Position numbers and translations under genes: made by a program. From the NCBI RefSeq assembly GCF_023715705.1, contig NZ_JAMBOS010000002.1, positions 293,208 to 357,207 on the forward strand: DNA of 64,000 nucleotides. The letters run 5' to 3'. The notes beneath the pieces were generated by a model, which saw only the letters and a list, made by a program, of their open reading frames with translations, was not told the origin of the DNA and did no database searches. Positions 33,576 to 42,692 of this stretch are shown piece after piece; positions within the stretch are counted from its first letter, which is position 1; each line of letters opens with the position of its first letter. This DNA is from Halalkalibacter oceani (GTDB lineage Bacteria > Bacillota > Bacilli > Bacillales > Bacillaceae_D).

Positions 33576-36557
33576 TTAGCGGGTCAGTTGGATCAAATCG
33601 ATGAGTTCTTCGTTCGTCAATTCGGTAATCGGCTGTTCACCTGCTGCGAGAATATGATCGGCAAGGGCCTGCTTTTGGGTTAGCATCCGGTCAATCCGTT
33701 CCTCAAGCGTCCCGACTGTCATTAGCTTATGAACGGTGACATCCTTCGTCTGGCCGATCCGGTAAGCTCTGTCTGTTGCCTGATTTTCGACAGCCGGGTT
33801 CCACCAGCGGTCGTAGTGAATGACATGGGTAGCGGCAGTTAAGTTCAACCCGACCCCTCCGGCTTTGAGCGAAAGAACAAAGAAATGACAATCGCTGTCT
33901 GTTTGAAAGCGTTCGATCGCCTGCTGCCGTTTCGCCCGTGTCAGGCTGCCATGAAGAAACGGCACGGTTTCCGCGTAGCGTTCTTCCAGAGCTTCTGTCA
34001 TTAGCATACCCATTTCTTTGTATTGTGAAAACAGCAGCACTTTTTGCCGGCGTTCGACCATCTGAGCGGTTAGCTCCAGCAAGGTTTGCCACTTTCCCGA
34101 CTGATGGTCCCGGAGGTTCGCCTCCTTTAGAAAGTGAGCAGGGTGGTTGCAAATTTGCTTGAGCTTCGTTAAGCTGCGCAAAATTAAGGCCCGCCGCTCG
34201 AGGGCGCTCACTTCATCAAGCTTCCCGACAATATCATCGACGACGGCCTGGTAAAGAGCCGCTTGCTCGACCGAAAGATGAACGCGGTGAATGTACTCTT
34301 TTTTCTCAGGCAGTCCAAGCTGCAACGCTTTGTCTGATTTTTTTCGCCGGAGGATAAGCGGATGAATCAGCTTTTGCAGCCTGGCGAGCTGCTCCTCGTC
34401 CTGCTCTTTTTCAATCGGTCGCATAAAGGATGCCTGAAAATCCTGATACGTGCCAAGATAGCCTGGGTTTAACACATCAAGCAGTGACCAGAGTTCGCGC
34501 AGCCGGTTTTCAATCGGAGTCCCGGTCAGCGCAATGCGGTGAGTCGCTTTAATCTCCTTGATCACGCGTCGTTGCTTCGTATCGACGTTTTTAATATGCT
34601 GAGCTTCATCTAAAATCAGCCCATTCCAGGAAATGCCGTGTAACAGCTCATGATCGCGCACAGTGAGCTGATAGGAAGTCAGCACGAGATCCCAGCTACC
34701 GGCCTGGTGGCATTGCTCCTCCGTGAGCCTTGTTTTTCCATGATGGACGAACAAGCGGAGATCTGGAGCAAACTGCTTACATTCCTGAACCCAATTATAT
34801 AGAAGGGAAGTAGGGCAAATGAGCAAAAATGGCTTTTCCTCCTGCTGCGCTTTGCGCTGCTCCTCCAGAACATAGAGGATGTAGACAATCGTTTGAACCG
34901 ACTTTCCAAGTCCCATATCATCGGCGAGGCAACCACCAAAGCCAGTGCGGCGTAAATGAGCGAGCCATGAAACACCCTCGTGCTGATAAGGGCGCAGTTC
35001 GCCGGTGAATTGCGCCGGAAGATCGATGAAAGACGGCGTGGCTGAATACAGCTCCTTCAGCGCCACTGTCAGCTGGTTCCCCCAGGAAATATCAAGCTCA
35101 AACGATTCGCTATCTTCTTCGGCGAGCAGGTCATCCCGCCATGCTTCCAAAAAGGACGCCTCTTCTTCAATCCGTTGTAAATACGTGCGCAGCTGCTCGG
35201 CTAAGGAACGGTCCCAGGCGATCCACTCTCCATTGGCGTAGAGGAAAGGGCGCTGGCCGTCAACGAATTCGTGAAATTCCTGCGGACTAATCGCTTGATC
35301 GCCAATCGCCAGTTCATAAGTGAACGAAGCGACACTTTGCCAGTCAAGCAACGGCTCGCTTTTCGCTTCGCGGTTCAGTGGATGATTGACCGCCAGCTTG
35401 ACTTTCGGTTTCTTCTTCGTGGTCATCCATTTCGGTACAATGAGATGAAAGCCGCTGGCGTTCAGCTGTTCATCCTGTTCCGTAAACAGCTCGTATGCCT
35501 GCTCGGCCGTTAACGAAAGGACCGGAGCTGACAGCCGAAGTTCTTTGAGCAGCGGCAACCGGGCCTGAGCTTTTTTTAAGTCCTGTTTTAATTGGGCGAT
35601 CGGGTTTTCTCTCCACGGATGTTCCCCGAGCTGGAGCTGCTCCATGTCGACCAAAAGCGACGGGTGCTTTCTGTCGACCATGCACAAGGAGAGCTGCCAC
35701 ATTCCTGAAGCGGTAGCGGGCTCTTTCAGGACAAGCCCGGAACGAAACGGCTTCGACTGCAAAGCGCCGATTTCCTGTTGAAAGGTTTCGCTGGTAAGTG
35801 TCTCGTCGACTTTTCCTCTTTGCGCAAGCTGGGCAACCGATGCGCGCCATTTCGGCTCAATTGTATGCGCCCATGACTGGTAGGCGTGACGAACCTCCTC
35901 TTCATGAAAGAGCGATCGGATCATTTCGTCAGCGGCTGCTGTGACAAGCTGACGGAAGGAATCGAGCGATAATGGGGCATGCCCCCCTTTTTGAATAAAT
36001 GAGGTGTTCGGTCGAATCGAACGTCCTGACAAAGGCAGGCTCTCAAACCATTCGTCAAACGGAAAGGAGGTTAGCATCCATTGTCCGGATGCAGCCGGGG
36101 TAAACGCGCCGTTCATAATTTCTGCCTGAACCGCCGCAAAAATGGCCAGCCAGCTTTTTAAGTCAGGCGCCAGTTCAATGTCCTCGTCGTCCTGCCAGCT
36201 TGAAAACGTCGCCAGGTGGGCAACGAGGCTTTCAATCGGAAAGACAAGTCCTTCAATCGGGAACGAATAGTGGGTCATCTGTTCTTGTGCCTGATAGACA
36301 GTGATGGTTCCGGCCAGCGAGCTATAGCTGCGAGAGTCGAGCGGAACATCGATCACCGCTTTCTCGCTTTCAATAAATGTCCCGAAAAAAGAAGCCTGGT
36401 CATAGCGAAAAAGGGTAAGCTTCAGTTCAAAAGGTGGATACATAAAAGGATATTGAAAATTAACGACCTGGTCAAAGCGGGAACGGGGCGGTTCCTCGCC
36501 CCAGATAAAAAAGGTCTGATCAAGCCAGCCGCCATGGACGATAAGATTAGAGGCCAA
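33576..36557 (-). CDS. SNF2-family helicase (YwqA-like)
   Basis: A 993-residue Swi2/Snf2 ATPase. The N-terminal half (about 1-500) is poorly conserved and includes a bacterial SNF2-associated region. The ATPase core follows: motif I ADDMGLGKSVQT (about residue 545), motif II DEAQ in LILDEAQHIKN, LTGTPIENRLRELWSLL, and motifs V/VI in LSLKAGGVGLNLTAATHVIHYDRWWNP in parts and QATDRAYRIGQ. DEAQ in place of DEAH is usual for this bacterial branch. It overlaps the upstream gene by 11 bases. The role is probably in DNA repair or remodelling of protein-DNA or RNA polymerase complexes; B. subtilis YwqA is the model. Confidence 0.93.
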   Translation of the reverse strand: MASNLIVHGGWLDQTFFIWGEEPPRSRFDQVVNFQYPFMYPPFELKLTLFRYDQASFFGTFIESEKAVIDVPLDSRSYSSLAGTITVYQAQEQMTHYSFPIEGLVFPIESLVAHLATFSSWQDDEDIELAPDLKSWLAIFAAVQAEIMNGAFTPAASGQWMLTSFPFDEWFESLPLSGRSIRPNTSFIQKGGHAPLSLDSFRQLVTAAADEMIRSLFHEEEVRHAYQSWAHTIEPKWRASVAQLAQRGKVDETLTSETFQQEIGALQSKPFRSGLVLKEPATASGMWQLSLCMVDRKHPSLLVDMEQLQLGEHPWRENPIAQLKQDLKKAQARLPLLKELRLSAPVLSLTAEQAYELFTEQDEQLNASGFHLIVPKWMTTKKKPKVKLAVNHPLNREAKSEPLLDWQSVASFTYELAIGDQAISPQEFHEFVDGQRPFLYANGEWIAWDRSLAEQLRTYLQRIEEEASFLEAWRDDLLAEEDSESFELDISWGNQLTVALKELYSATPSFIDLPAQFTGELRPYQHEGVSWLAHLRRTGFGGCLADDMGLGKSVQTIVYILYVLEEQRKAQQEEKPFLLICPTSLLYNWVQECKQFAPDLRLFVHHGKTRLTEEQCHQAGSWDLVLTSYQLTVRDHELLHGISWNGLILDEAQHIKNVDTKQRRVIKEIKATHRIALTGTPIENRLRELWSLLDVLNPGYLGTYQDFQASFMRPIEKEQDEEQLARLQKLIHPLILRRKKSDKALQLGLPEKKEYIHRVHLSVEQAALYQAVVDDIVGKLDEVSALERRALILRSLTKLKQICNHPAHFLKEANLRDHQSGKWQTLLELTAQMVERRQKVLLFSQYKEMGMLMTEALEERYAETVPFLHGSLTRAKRQQAIERFQTDSDCHFFVLSLKAGGVGLNLTAATHVIHYDRWWNPAVENQATDRAYRIGQTKDVTVHKLMTVGTLEERIDRMLTQKQALADHILAAGEQPITELTNEELIDLIQLTR

Positions 36558-37809
36558 TGCGTTTCAACTCCTCGATAAACGCACGATAGGTGCGATACAT
36601 TTTCTTTAATCTCGTCAAATAATCAGCAAATAGAAAGAGGGTATCATCCTGCTCGTAAATGCCCTTCAACTCTTTAAGCAGGACGGCCGCCTGTTCGTAA
36701 TGCAGGCGTGATTTCTTTTCGATCAGGCGGATGACGAGCTGATGATACACCGGCTTTGCATAGTCGGGCGCCTCATGGCGCATCGCTTCAAGCAGTTCAA
36801 TCTTTTCCGGCCGCATCCGCAACGGATCGCGTTCATGCTTTAAAAAATAATCAGCGGCGAGCTCATATCTCTTTGTAGTCAGGAGGAGCTTTTCGAATGT
36901 TTTCGCCGCCTCGACCTGATGCAGTCTCCGTTTCAGCTCAGGCAACAAACGGTTTAGCAGTTCCTCAAGCTCATCATCGCGGTAATGCTTGCTGAATGTA
37001 AGAAAGCGCTGGTAGCTTGGCGACAGGAGCCAACGGTTCCAGACGGAGTCAAACTCCTTCTTATTGGCAGGAAGAGTCGTTTTCATTTCATCGATAAAAG
37101 GCTGGAGTGAGCCGAATGTCCCCTGATGTTTATGAGGAAACAAAGCGCCAACCCATTCCTTCATCGCCTGCCATTTTGAGCGCTGCTTCAACAGTTCGAA
37201 GTGGCTTCTTAATTCCTGATCTAAATAGGTATGCGGCTGGGCGAGTAAAATCGACAGCGCCGCTTTTTCATCGTCGGCAAGGAGCACGGCATAGCTGTAG
37301 GACAGACTAAGCGGACGCGCACAGCGCGAGCGGTCGACGGATTCGGATAAAAACGTATAGACTGGGTCGAGATAGGATCTTTCCATGCTTTTTAACAATT
37401 GAAACAGCAGCGGAGGCCATGGAGCTTCCGCTTCTTCGGCATGATAGACGACGAGGAAGAGCAGCCGTTCAAGGAAAGGGCGAAAGGTTCCCGTCTCCTT
37501 CATTCTCTCCTGGTCCGCAACAAGCTCATCGGACATCGCCTGAAAGAAATAGTGAAATCTCCGCTCGTATTCCTCGTATGTCGCGGCGCGATCGGCCAAC
37601 GTATAAATGCCGCGCATATAAGTTAACACATAGAGCCAATCATCCTCGCTTTCCACATAGGAAAGCCGTTTTTTTGCGTCGGCCGAAATTTGTTCCAGGT
37701 GCCGATTCGTTATATAGCGCGAGGACGTGATCAATTTATAAGTATGAATAATATCCTGCTCAATCGCCGCGAAAGCACCTGCTTCGCCTTTAAACAATGA
37801 TTGCTCCAT
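36547..37809 (-). CDS. SNF2-partner protein, YwqB-like but without a SWIM zinc finger
   Basis: A 420-residue, mostly helical protein encoded directly upstream of, and overlapping, the SNF2 helicase gene. In B. subtilis this place is taken by YwqB, a protein with a CxC..CxH SWIM zinc finger. Here no such Cys/His motif is present and the first gene codon (ATG at 37809, TAGGTGAG upstream) looks genuine, so the finger is missing rather than cut off by a wrong start. The remaining helical repeats (for example YELAADYFLKHERDPLRM) resemble the part after the finger. The identity as YwqB rests mainly on synteny. Confidence 0.65.
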   Translation of the reverse strand: MEQSLFKGEAGAFAAIEQDIIHTYKLITSSRYITNRHLEQISADAKKRLSYVESEDDWLYVLTYMRGIYTLADRAATYEEYERRFHYFFQAMSDELVADQERMKETGTFRPFLERLLFLVVYHAEEAEAPWPPLLFQLLKSMERSYLDPVYTFLSESVDRSRCARPLSLSYSYAVLLADDEKAALSILLAQPHTYLDQELRSHFELLKQRSKWQAMKEWVGALFPHKHQGTFGSLQPFIDEMKTTLPANKKEFDSVWNRWLLSPSYQRFLTFSKHYRDDELEELLNRLLPELKRRLHQVEAAKTFEKLLLTTKRYELAADYFLKHERDPLRMRPEKIELLEAMRHEAPDYAKPVYHQLVIRLIEKKSRLHYEQAAVLLKELKGIYEQDDTLFLFADYLTRLKKMYRTYRAFIEELKRIGL

Positions 37810-38181
37810 ATCCCGCTCACCTACTTAAGAAAAATTTCCATTCTTTCATTGTATCTTTTTCAACGCCAGAAAGAAAGGGAAGGTGACTCTGAGGAAAGAA
37901 ATTAAAAAGAAGGCCGCCATTTCGTACAGAAAAGCCGACTCAAGTGACAATAAGAGTTGCCATAAGTGGGGGCTTTTTGACATGTAACGTACTTCCGAAA
38001 GAGGTCTCTCTCTTCAAGCGTGTGAAGGGGTAGCCCAACGATAAGGGGGAGGTGAATTTTCGTTGGACGATTGCGTAAAGGCTTTTTGGGGGGGCAGGCG
38101 CTTCATTTCGTCGACTCATTTTTCCCAGTGATTACTATTATGCTAAAATAAAAGAAAATACAAAGAGGAGAATTGATTCTG
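37810..38181. other. intergenic region, no supported gene
   Basis: Divergent spacer between the SNF2 operon and the TetR gene. A 22-codon frame with GGGGGAGGTG and TTG at 38063 could be the trace of a lost gene start. The short inverted repeat CCAACGATAA/TTTTCGTTGG (about 38036-38066) surrounds that ribosome binding site. A TATGCTAAAAT-like -10 near 38139-38149 may drive the TetR gene. Confidence 0.4.
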
Positions 38182-38781
38182 ATGACTCCATTAAGTGAAG
38201 AACAGCTTGAAAAAAAGCGACATGACCGGAAAATCCAAATATTAGCTGCAGCGATAAAGGTTTTTGCGGAGAACGGAATTAAACTAACCAAAATCAGTGT
38301 GATTGCCAAAGAAGCTGGTATCAGCCACGGTTTATTGTATCATTATTTTCAATCGAAAGAAGAAGTCTTACATGCCAGCCTTGAATGGGCAACGGCAGGA
38401 ACCAATGAATTGTTCGATGAAATCACTCGTCACGACTTTTCTGCCTTAGAGAAAATCCGCCACTTTACTAAAATTGCCCTGTCTGAAGGCAACAGCGATA
38501 CCTTTCGAGTGATTCAGCATGTCATGCGTGCGAAGGATTTAGTTCTTGAAGTTACCAATGATCTGATCGAAAAACAAGGTTCTGTCTATATAAAACAGCT
38601 ACTCCCTCTATTTTCACAGGCACAAGCAGACGGGGAGATCATTGAGGACGATCCGCAAGAATTGCTAGCTTTATTCTTAACGGTTATAACCGGTATCTTG
38701 ATGGAAGGGGATCAAGAATATTGGAGTCATAACCTTGATCATAAAGTCAATTTGATATTGAGAATGTTTACTGCACGTTAA
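38182..38781 (+). CDS. TetR-family repressor of the drug-type ABC exporter
   Basis: A 199-residue TetR protein: N-terminal helix-turn-helix (KIQILAAAIKVFAENGI...GISHGLLYHYFQSKEEVL, residues about 15-65) and a helical ligand domain. The ATG at 38182 follows GAGGAG by 11 bases; the TTG at 38173 is too close. It precedes a two-gene ABC exporter whose promoter carries a perfect palindrome (38873-38891), its likely operator. Ligand unknown; drug-like compounds are expected from the exporter type. Confidence 0.9.
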   Translation: MTPLSEEQLEKKRHDRKIQILAAAIKVFAENGIKLTKISVIAKEAGISHGLLYHYFQSKEEVLHASLEWATAGTNELFDEITRHDFSALEKIRHFTKIALSEGNSDTFRVIQHVMRAKDLVLEVTNDLIEKQGSVYIKQLLPLFSQAQADGEIIEDDPQELLALFLTVITGILMEGDQEYWSHNLDHKVNLILRMFTAR

Positions 38782-38839
38782 ACTACTTCAGAGAACGATG
38801 TAAAACAAGTCATCCGCCTCCCCCATCCAAAAATAATGA

Positions 38840-38868
38840 TTGACAATGGATGGGTTTCATTTTAATCT
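38840..38868 (+). promoter_or_regulatory. promoter of the DrrAB-like exporter
   Basis: TTGACA at 38840-38845, a 17-base spacer and TAATCT at 38863-38868. The operator palindrome begins 4 bases downstream of the -10. Confidence 0.72.
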
Positions 38869-38872
38869 TAAA

Positions 38873-38891
38873 ATTGACTGAATGAGTCAAT
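38873..38891 (+). promoter_or_regulatory. TetR operator palindrome
   Basis: ATTGACT-GAATG-AGTCAAT: two perfect 7-base arms around a 5-base centre, placed over the expected transcription start. It overlaps an in-frame ATG at 38882, which is therefore not the start of the exporter gene. Confidence 0.75.
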
Positions 38892-38926
38892 CAAAAAATG
38901 ATTTTAGAAAGGCGGCGTGCTTCTTG

Positions 38927-39874
38927 ATGAATACACCGATCATTTCCGCTGATGGATTGAGGAAAGCCTATGGGGAGAAAACCGTTCTTGATGGTCTATC
39001 CTTTCATGTAAACAAAGGATCGATTTTTGCACTTCTTGGAGAAAATGGTGCAGGTAAAACGACAACGGTTCAGATTCTATCTACACTGATTCGTGCAGAT
39101 GGAGGAAGAGCTAAGATTGCCGGCTTTGATTGTGCGATAGAGAAAAAATCGGTTCGCAGAATGATTAGTCTTACTGGACAATTTACAGCCGTCGATGAAC
39201 TGCTGACTGGAGAAGAAAATATGCACATGATGGCCCGGTTAAATCATCTCCGTAGAGCTGAGGCGAAGAAGCAAGCTCAAGAATTACTGGAGAAATTTGA
39301 TTTGACTGCTGTCGCCAAACGTCCTGTAAAAACGTATTCAGGCGGATTAAAACGCAGGTTAGACATTGCCATCAGTCTGCTTGGTTCTCCAGAAGTCTTG
39401 TTTTTAGATGAACCAACAACAGGTCTAGACCCGCGAAGCAGAATGAATATGTGGCATTTAATTAGAGACTTGGCTAATCATGGCGTCACCATATTTTTAA
39501 CAACGCAATATCTAGAGGAAGCTGATCAGCTCGCGGACAAAATTGCAGTCATTGATCAGGGACGAATTGTTGCAGAAGGATCAGCAGATGAGTTAAAGCG
39601 CCTTGTCGGTGAAGAAAAAGTAGAATTGCATTTTGAAAACGAGGCCGATTTTTTCAAAGCAGTTGAGCATGTAGCTGAGGGTGGGTTCGCTGAAAAAAGT
39701 GAGCTGTGTGTCTCTGTAACTACCGATGGCTCAGGCGAGAGAGTAAGAATGTTGTTGAATGCATTGCACGACAATGGGATAGAACCAGCTCGTGTTCAAC
39801 TTCGTAAACCAACACTCGACGATGTGTTCATGAAAACTACGAGTGCCAAAAAGAAGGAGGTTGAGGCTCAATGA
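38927..39874 (+). CDS. ABC exporter ATP-binding subunit (DrrA type)
   Basis: A 315-residue ATPase of the daunorubicin-resistance class. Walker A GENGAGKTT, Q-loop region SLTGQFTAVDELLTG, signature YSGGLKRRLDIA, Walker B VLFLDEPTTGLDP, H loop LTTQYLEEAD. The C-terminal extension (about residues 230-305) ends with the LRKPTLDDVFM motif typical of DrrA. The ATG at 38927 is chosen because the upstream frame runs back into the operator. It overlaps the permease gene by 4 bases. Confidence 0.92.
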   Translation: MNTPIISADGLRKAYGEKTVLDGLSFHVNKGSIFALLGENGAGKTTTVQILSTLIRADGGRAKIAGFDCAIEKKSVRRMISLTGQFTAVDELLTGEENMHMMARLNHLRRAEAKKQAQELLEKFDLTAVAKRPVKTYSGGLKRRLDIAISLLGSPEVLFLDEPTTGLDPRSRMNMWHLIRDLANHGVTIFLTTQYLEEADQLADKIAVIDQGRIVAEGSADELKRLVGEEKVELHFENEADFFKAVEHVAEGGFAEKSELCVSVTTDGSGERVRMLLNALHDNGIEPARVQLRKPTLDDVFMKTTSAKKKEVEAQ

Positions 39875-40644
39875 ATTTTTCAGCACTAGGATGGGGGTTC
39901 AGTGATGGATGGGTAATGTTTCGGCGAAATCTAAAACACATCTTCCGAAACCCGGATTCTTTATTTATCAGCATTATCCTCCCCATCATATTAATGTTAA
40001 TGTTCGTCTATGTATTTGGTGGAGCCATTCAGATCGGCACCGAGTATGTGAATTATGTAGTGCCTGGGATCATCATCATTTGTGTGGGATACGGCAGCTC
40101 CATGACAGCAGTGAGTGTCTGTCAGGATAAGGTCGGCGGTTTATTCGACCGACTTCGAAGTATGGCGATTCACCCCTCGGCTTTGTTAGTTGGGCATGTA
40201 GCTGGAAGCTTTGTACGAAATATGATCAGCACGACATTAGTATTTATCGTTGCTTTACTGGTGGGGTTTCGACCAGCGGCTGGATTTTTGGACTGGATCG
40301 GCGTCATCACTTTTCTAAGCTTATTTATGCTAGCAATCAGCTGGCTTTCGGTTATCTTTGGATTGATTGCCGACAGTGTCGAAACAGCTAGTGCGTTTAC
40401 TTTTTTCCTCATGTTCTTACCGTACGTAAGCAGTGCTTTTGTGCCCACAGAGACGATGCCTTCATGGCTGCATTTCATTGCGGAAAACCAGCCAATGACA
40501 CCACTGATTGAGACATTACGCGGATTATTGATTGGAACACCGATTGGTAGTCATGCATGGTTGAGTGTTGCTTGGTTTGGGAGTTTGTTAGTCTTGTCTA
40601 TAATTGGGGCAGTAGTGGTGTTTAATCGGCAAAGTGTGAAATGA
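39871..40644 (+). CDS. ABC-2 type permease (DrrB type)
   Basis: A 257-residue membrane protein with six hydrophobic helices and the ABC-2 pattern (RNLKHIFRNPDSLFISIILPIILMLMF in segments, VVPGIIIICVGYGSS, FLPYVSSAFVPTETMPSWL). It forms an exporter with the preceding ATPase. The DrrAB class exports hydrophobic drugs. Overlap by ATGA implies coupled translation. Confidence 0.9.
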   Translation: MNFSALGWGFSDGWVMFRRNLKHIFRNPDSLFISIILPIILMLMFVYVFGGAIQIGTEYVNYVVPGIIIICVGYGSSMTAVSVCQDKVGGLFDRLRSMAIHPSALLVGHVAGSFVRNMISTTLVFIVALLVGFRPAAGFLDWIGVITFLSLFMLAISWLSVIFGLIADSVETASAFTFFLMFLPYVSSAFVPTETMPSWLHFIAENQPMTPLIETLRGLLIGTPIGSHAWLSVAWFGSLLVLSIIGAVVVFNRQSVK

Positions 40645-40650
40645 GGCTGA

Positions 40651-40815
40651 GTAAGGCTTTGCGGGATTTCCTGACGTATTTTTGTTAAAGGAGCATCTAA
40701 TTGTACTTCGATCTTCTTTTCGAATAACGGGAGAGTCGCCTCTTTATCAACTTGTTCGATGTATTTCAAGATATCTGTACCTTCTACTATTTTAGATAGG
40801 GAATAAAAATTTTTT
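40651..40815 (-). pseudogene. possible C-terminal gene remnant
   Basis: The minus strand is open and reads protein-like (KIVEGTDILKYIEQVDKEA..., then KKIEVQLDAPLTKIRQEIP), with helix-like composition and sensible codon use. There is no ribosome binding site or plausible start, and it runs into the 3' end of the permease gene. It may be a remnant of a gene lost when the exporter cassette arrived. The family is not recognised. Confidence 0.28.
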
Positions 40816-40818
40816 TGT

Positions 40819-40870
40819 CAGAGGACATTAGCACCTTTAATTTCTGGTGTTAATGTCCTCTGGTCTTTAT
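40819..40870. terminator. strong bidirectional terminator
   Basis: CAGAGGACATTAGCACC (40819-40835) pairs with GGTGTTAATGTCCTCTG (40846-40862) with one mismatch. A run of seven T on the + strand precedes it (poly-A on the minus side) and GTCTTTAT follows. Confidence 0.75.
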
Positions 40871-40929
40871 CTACATTCCGTCAAAATATCTATATGGAGG
40901 GAGATGCTATATACATATCTCCCCAAAAG

Positions 40930-41235
40930 CTATAATAGAAAGCTTAACAACATAAGAATTCCGATGCTGCTCATGACGACAATGATTAAATTGGCCCCTA
41001 AATAGGCGATGATAAAAGCGGAAGCTCCGCCGATAATCCCGTACAAAATATTATCATGAATATAGAAGATGCCGGGAAAGATCAGCGCTCCTAATGCAGC
41101 GTAGGGCACATTACGCAAGGTTGCCTGCAGCCATGGCGGGATGCTTTCGACGTTCAAAAAGACGAGCGGGAGCATCCGCGGGATATAGGTGACGAGAGCC
41201 ATTCCGGCGATAATAATCAGCATCGTCGTACTCAT
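40930..41235 (-). CDS. azlD: AzlD, small subunit of a branched-chain amino acid exporter
   Basis: A 101-residue protein with four hydrophobic helices and the AzlD pattern TYIPRMLPLVFLN near the N terminus. AzlC and AzlD together export branched-chain amino acids and analogues such as azaleucine. It overlaps azlC by 4 bases, so translation is coupled. The whole unit is divergent from a cupin regulator gene. Confidence 0.9.
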   Translation of the reverse strand: MSTTMLIIIAGMALVTYIPRMLPLVFLNVESIPPWLQATLRNVPYAALGALIFPGIFYIHDNILYGIIGGASAFIIAYLGANLIIVVMSSIGILMLLSFLL

Positions 41236-41939
41236 TGCTGTCTCCCTCCTTTACCGGCTACCCACTCGATTCCGGCTGCCGATAGCAGCGTCGCGGCGAT
41301 AATCGACCAGCCGCTTGGCAGAAACAGGGAAAAGATACTATTGAACACAGCGGCGCTGGCTGCCAAAACGACGATCTTCCGTTGTTTTTTTAATGAAGGA
41401 ACGAGCAGGGCGATGAACATCGCGTAAAGGGCTATGCTCATGCTTTGCTGCAAGGAAGCCGGCAGAATCGCACCTACTAAATAGCCGACGGCCGAATGGA
41501 CGGTCCAGCTGGCGTAAGCAATCAGCGAGACACCGATGACAAAGCCGGTTTTGACAGTGCCTTCCCGCGTAGTGGTGACCGCGAACACTTCATCTGTAAT
41601 CCCGAACGAATAAAGGGCTTTAATAAGCGGATGGTCATCCTCGACCCGTTCCCGGACGGAGGCGCTCATTAACAGATGGCGGATGTTGACGATAAAAGTC
41701 GTAAAAATAATTTCAAAAGCGCCAGTCCCTATAGCGAGTAAGTTTAACGCCATGTATTGGGCAGCGCCTGCATAGACAAACAAACTCATGGCGAGCGTTT
41801 CCCAAAAAGCGAGACCCGTGCTTTTGGCGAGTAAACCGAATGTCAGGGCGGCAGGAATATAGCCGACGGCAATGCTTGATCCCGCCAGGAGCCATTGAGT
41901 AAACGGGGTTTTTCGTTTTTCAAGCGTGATACTTTCCAT
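41232..41939 (-). CDS. azlC: AzlC, large subunit of a branched-chain amino acid exporter
   Basis: A 235-residue membrane protein with 5-6 helices and the AzlC landmarks PAALTFGLLAKSTGL, SLFVYAGAAQYMALNLL and DEVFAVTT. The start is uncertain: the TTG at 41951 has AGGAGG only one or two bases away, so the ATG at 41939 (13 bases) is chosen. It is the first gene of the azlCD pair. Confidence 0.9.
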   Translation of the reverse strand: MESITLEKRKTPFTQWLLAGSSIAVGYIPAALTFGLLAKSTGLAFWETLAMSLFVYAGAAQYMALNLLAIGTGAFEIIFTTFIVNIRHLLMSASVRERVEDDHPLIKALYSFGITDEVFAVTTTREGTVKTGFVIGVSLIAYASWTVHSAVGYLVGAILPASLQQSMSIALYAMFIALLVPSLKKQRKIVVLAASAAVFNSIFSLFLPSGWSIIAATLLSAAGIEWVAGKGGRQQ

Positions 41940-41989
41940 CTTTTCGTTCAATCCTCCTAAAAGCGTGCTACAATTTAAGCTAGATAATC

Positions 41990-42045
41990 GACCGTTGTAC
42001 GTTATATAATATGATTGTATGTTATATTATACATTTTAACAAGGA
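41990..42045 (+). promoter_or_regulatory. tandem operator-like repeats in the azlC/regulator intergenic region
   Basis: TTGTACGTTATATAATATGAT is followed directly by a near-copy, TTGTATGTTATATTATACAT. The second has palindromic ends TGTAT...ATACA. The pair lies between the divergent azlC and cupin-regulator genes, where a regulator binding both promoters is expected. (Each unit is about 20 bases.). Confidence 0.5.
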
Positions 42046-42053
42046 GAAATTTT

Positions 42054-42620
42054 ATGGATAAAGAACAGCTATCTTTTCTGATCGGAAAGCGCCTCAAGAA
42101 CATGCGTCAGCAACGGGGATGGAGCCTCGACACATTGGCGCAGCATTGCCAGGTCAGTAAACCGATGCTCGGCCAAATCGAAAGGGGGGAATCGAACCCG
42201 ACTGTGAGCACGCTCTGGAAGATCGCGAATGGACTGAACGTGTCTTTTACGGCCTTTCTTGAAGAGCAACAGCCATCTGTGAAAATCGTTCGCGCGGCTG
42301 AAGTGGAGCCGATAACCGAACAGGACGGTCGCTTTAACGTCTATCCGATCTTTCCGAAAGAGGACCGGAAGCCGTTTGAGCTGTTTACGGTGAGGCTGGA
42401 GGCTGGTGCGACTTATTGTGCCGAAGCGCATCGAACGGGTGTAGAGGAATACATCGTTGTTCAGAAAGGAAGTCTGTCGCTTGAGGTGAGAGCGGAGCGT
42501 CATCAGCTAAAGGCGGGGGACGGGATTCACTTTGTCGCCGATGAAGAGCATTATTATCGCAATGAGAGCGCGGAAGAGGATTGCCTGCTGACGCTGGTGA
42601 TTTTTTACCCGGGAGAGTAA
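42054..42620 (+). CDS. XRE-family regulator with cupin domain
   Basis: A 188-residue regulator with an N-terminal HTH_XRE domain (RLKNMRQQRGWSLDTLAQHC...GQIERGESNPTVSTLWKIA, residues about 8-65) and a C-terminal cupin_2 domain (about 105-185; EEYIVVQKGSLSLEVR, AGDGIHFVADEEHYYRN). The ATG at 42054 is preceded by AAGGAG; the frame from 42015 has no site. Divergent placement points to control of azlCD, a common arrangement; the ligand may be an amino acid. Confidence 0.9.
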   Translation: MDKEQLSFLIGKRLKNMRQQRGWSLDTLAQHCQVSKPMLGQIERGESNPTVSTLWKIANGLNVSFTAFLEEQQPSVKIVRAAEVEPITEQDGRFNVYPIFPKEDRKPFELFTVRLEAGATYCAEAHRTGVEEYIVVQKGSLSLEVRAERHQLKAGDGIHFVADEEHYYRNESAEEDCLLTLVIFYPGE

Positions 42621-42639
42621 TACCTGGTGAAAAAGGAAA

Positions 42640-42686
42640 GGCAGCGGCTTCATCCTTCCTGTCTATCGGAGGATGAAGCCGCTGCC
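42640..42686 (+). terminator. long hairpin after the cupin regulator gene
   Basis: Perfect 17-bp stem: GGCAGCGGCTTCATCCT and its complement (42670-42686) around a 12-base loop. No T tract follows directly, but a second hairpin starts 6 bases on. Confidence 0.68.
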
Positions 42687-42692
42687 TCGGGA

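Noticed and set aside
34679..35850. Several long frames on both strands inside the SNF2 gene
   Set aside because: Typical shadows of a long GC-balanced coding region; codon patterns belong to the helicase frame.
38063..38131. 22-codon frame with a strong ribosome binding site and TTG start
   Set aside because: Too short and without recognisable content; kept only as a note in the intergenic entry.
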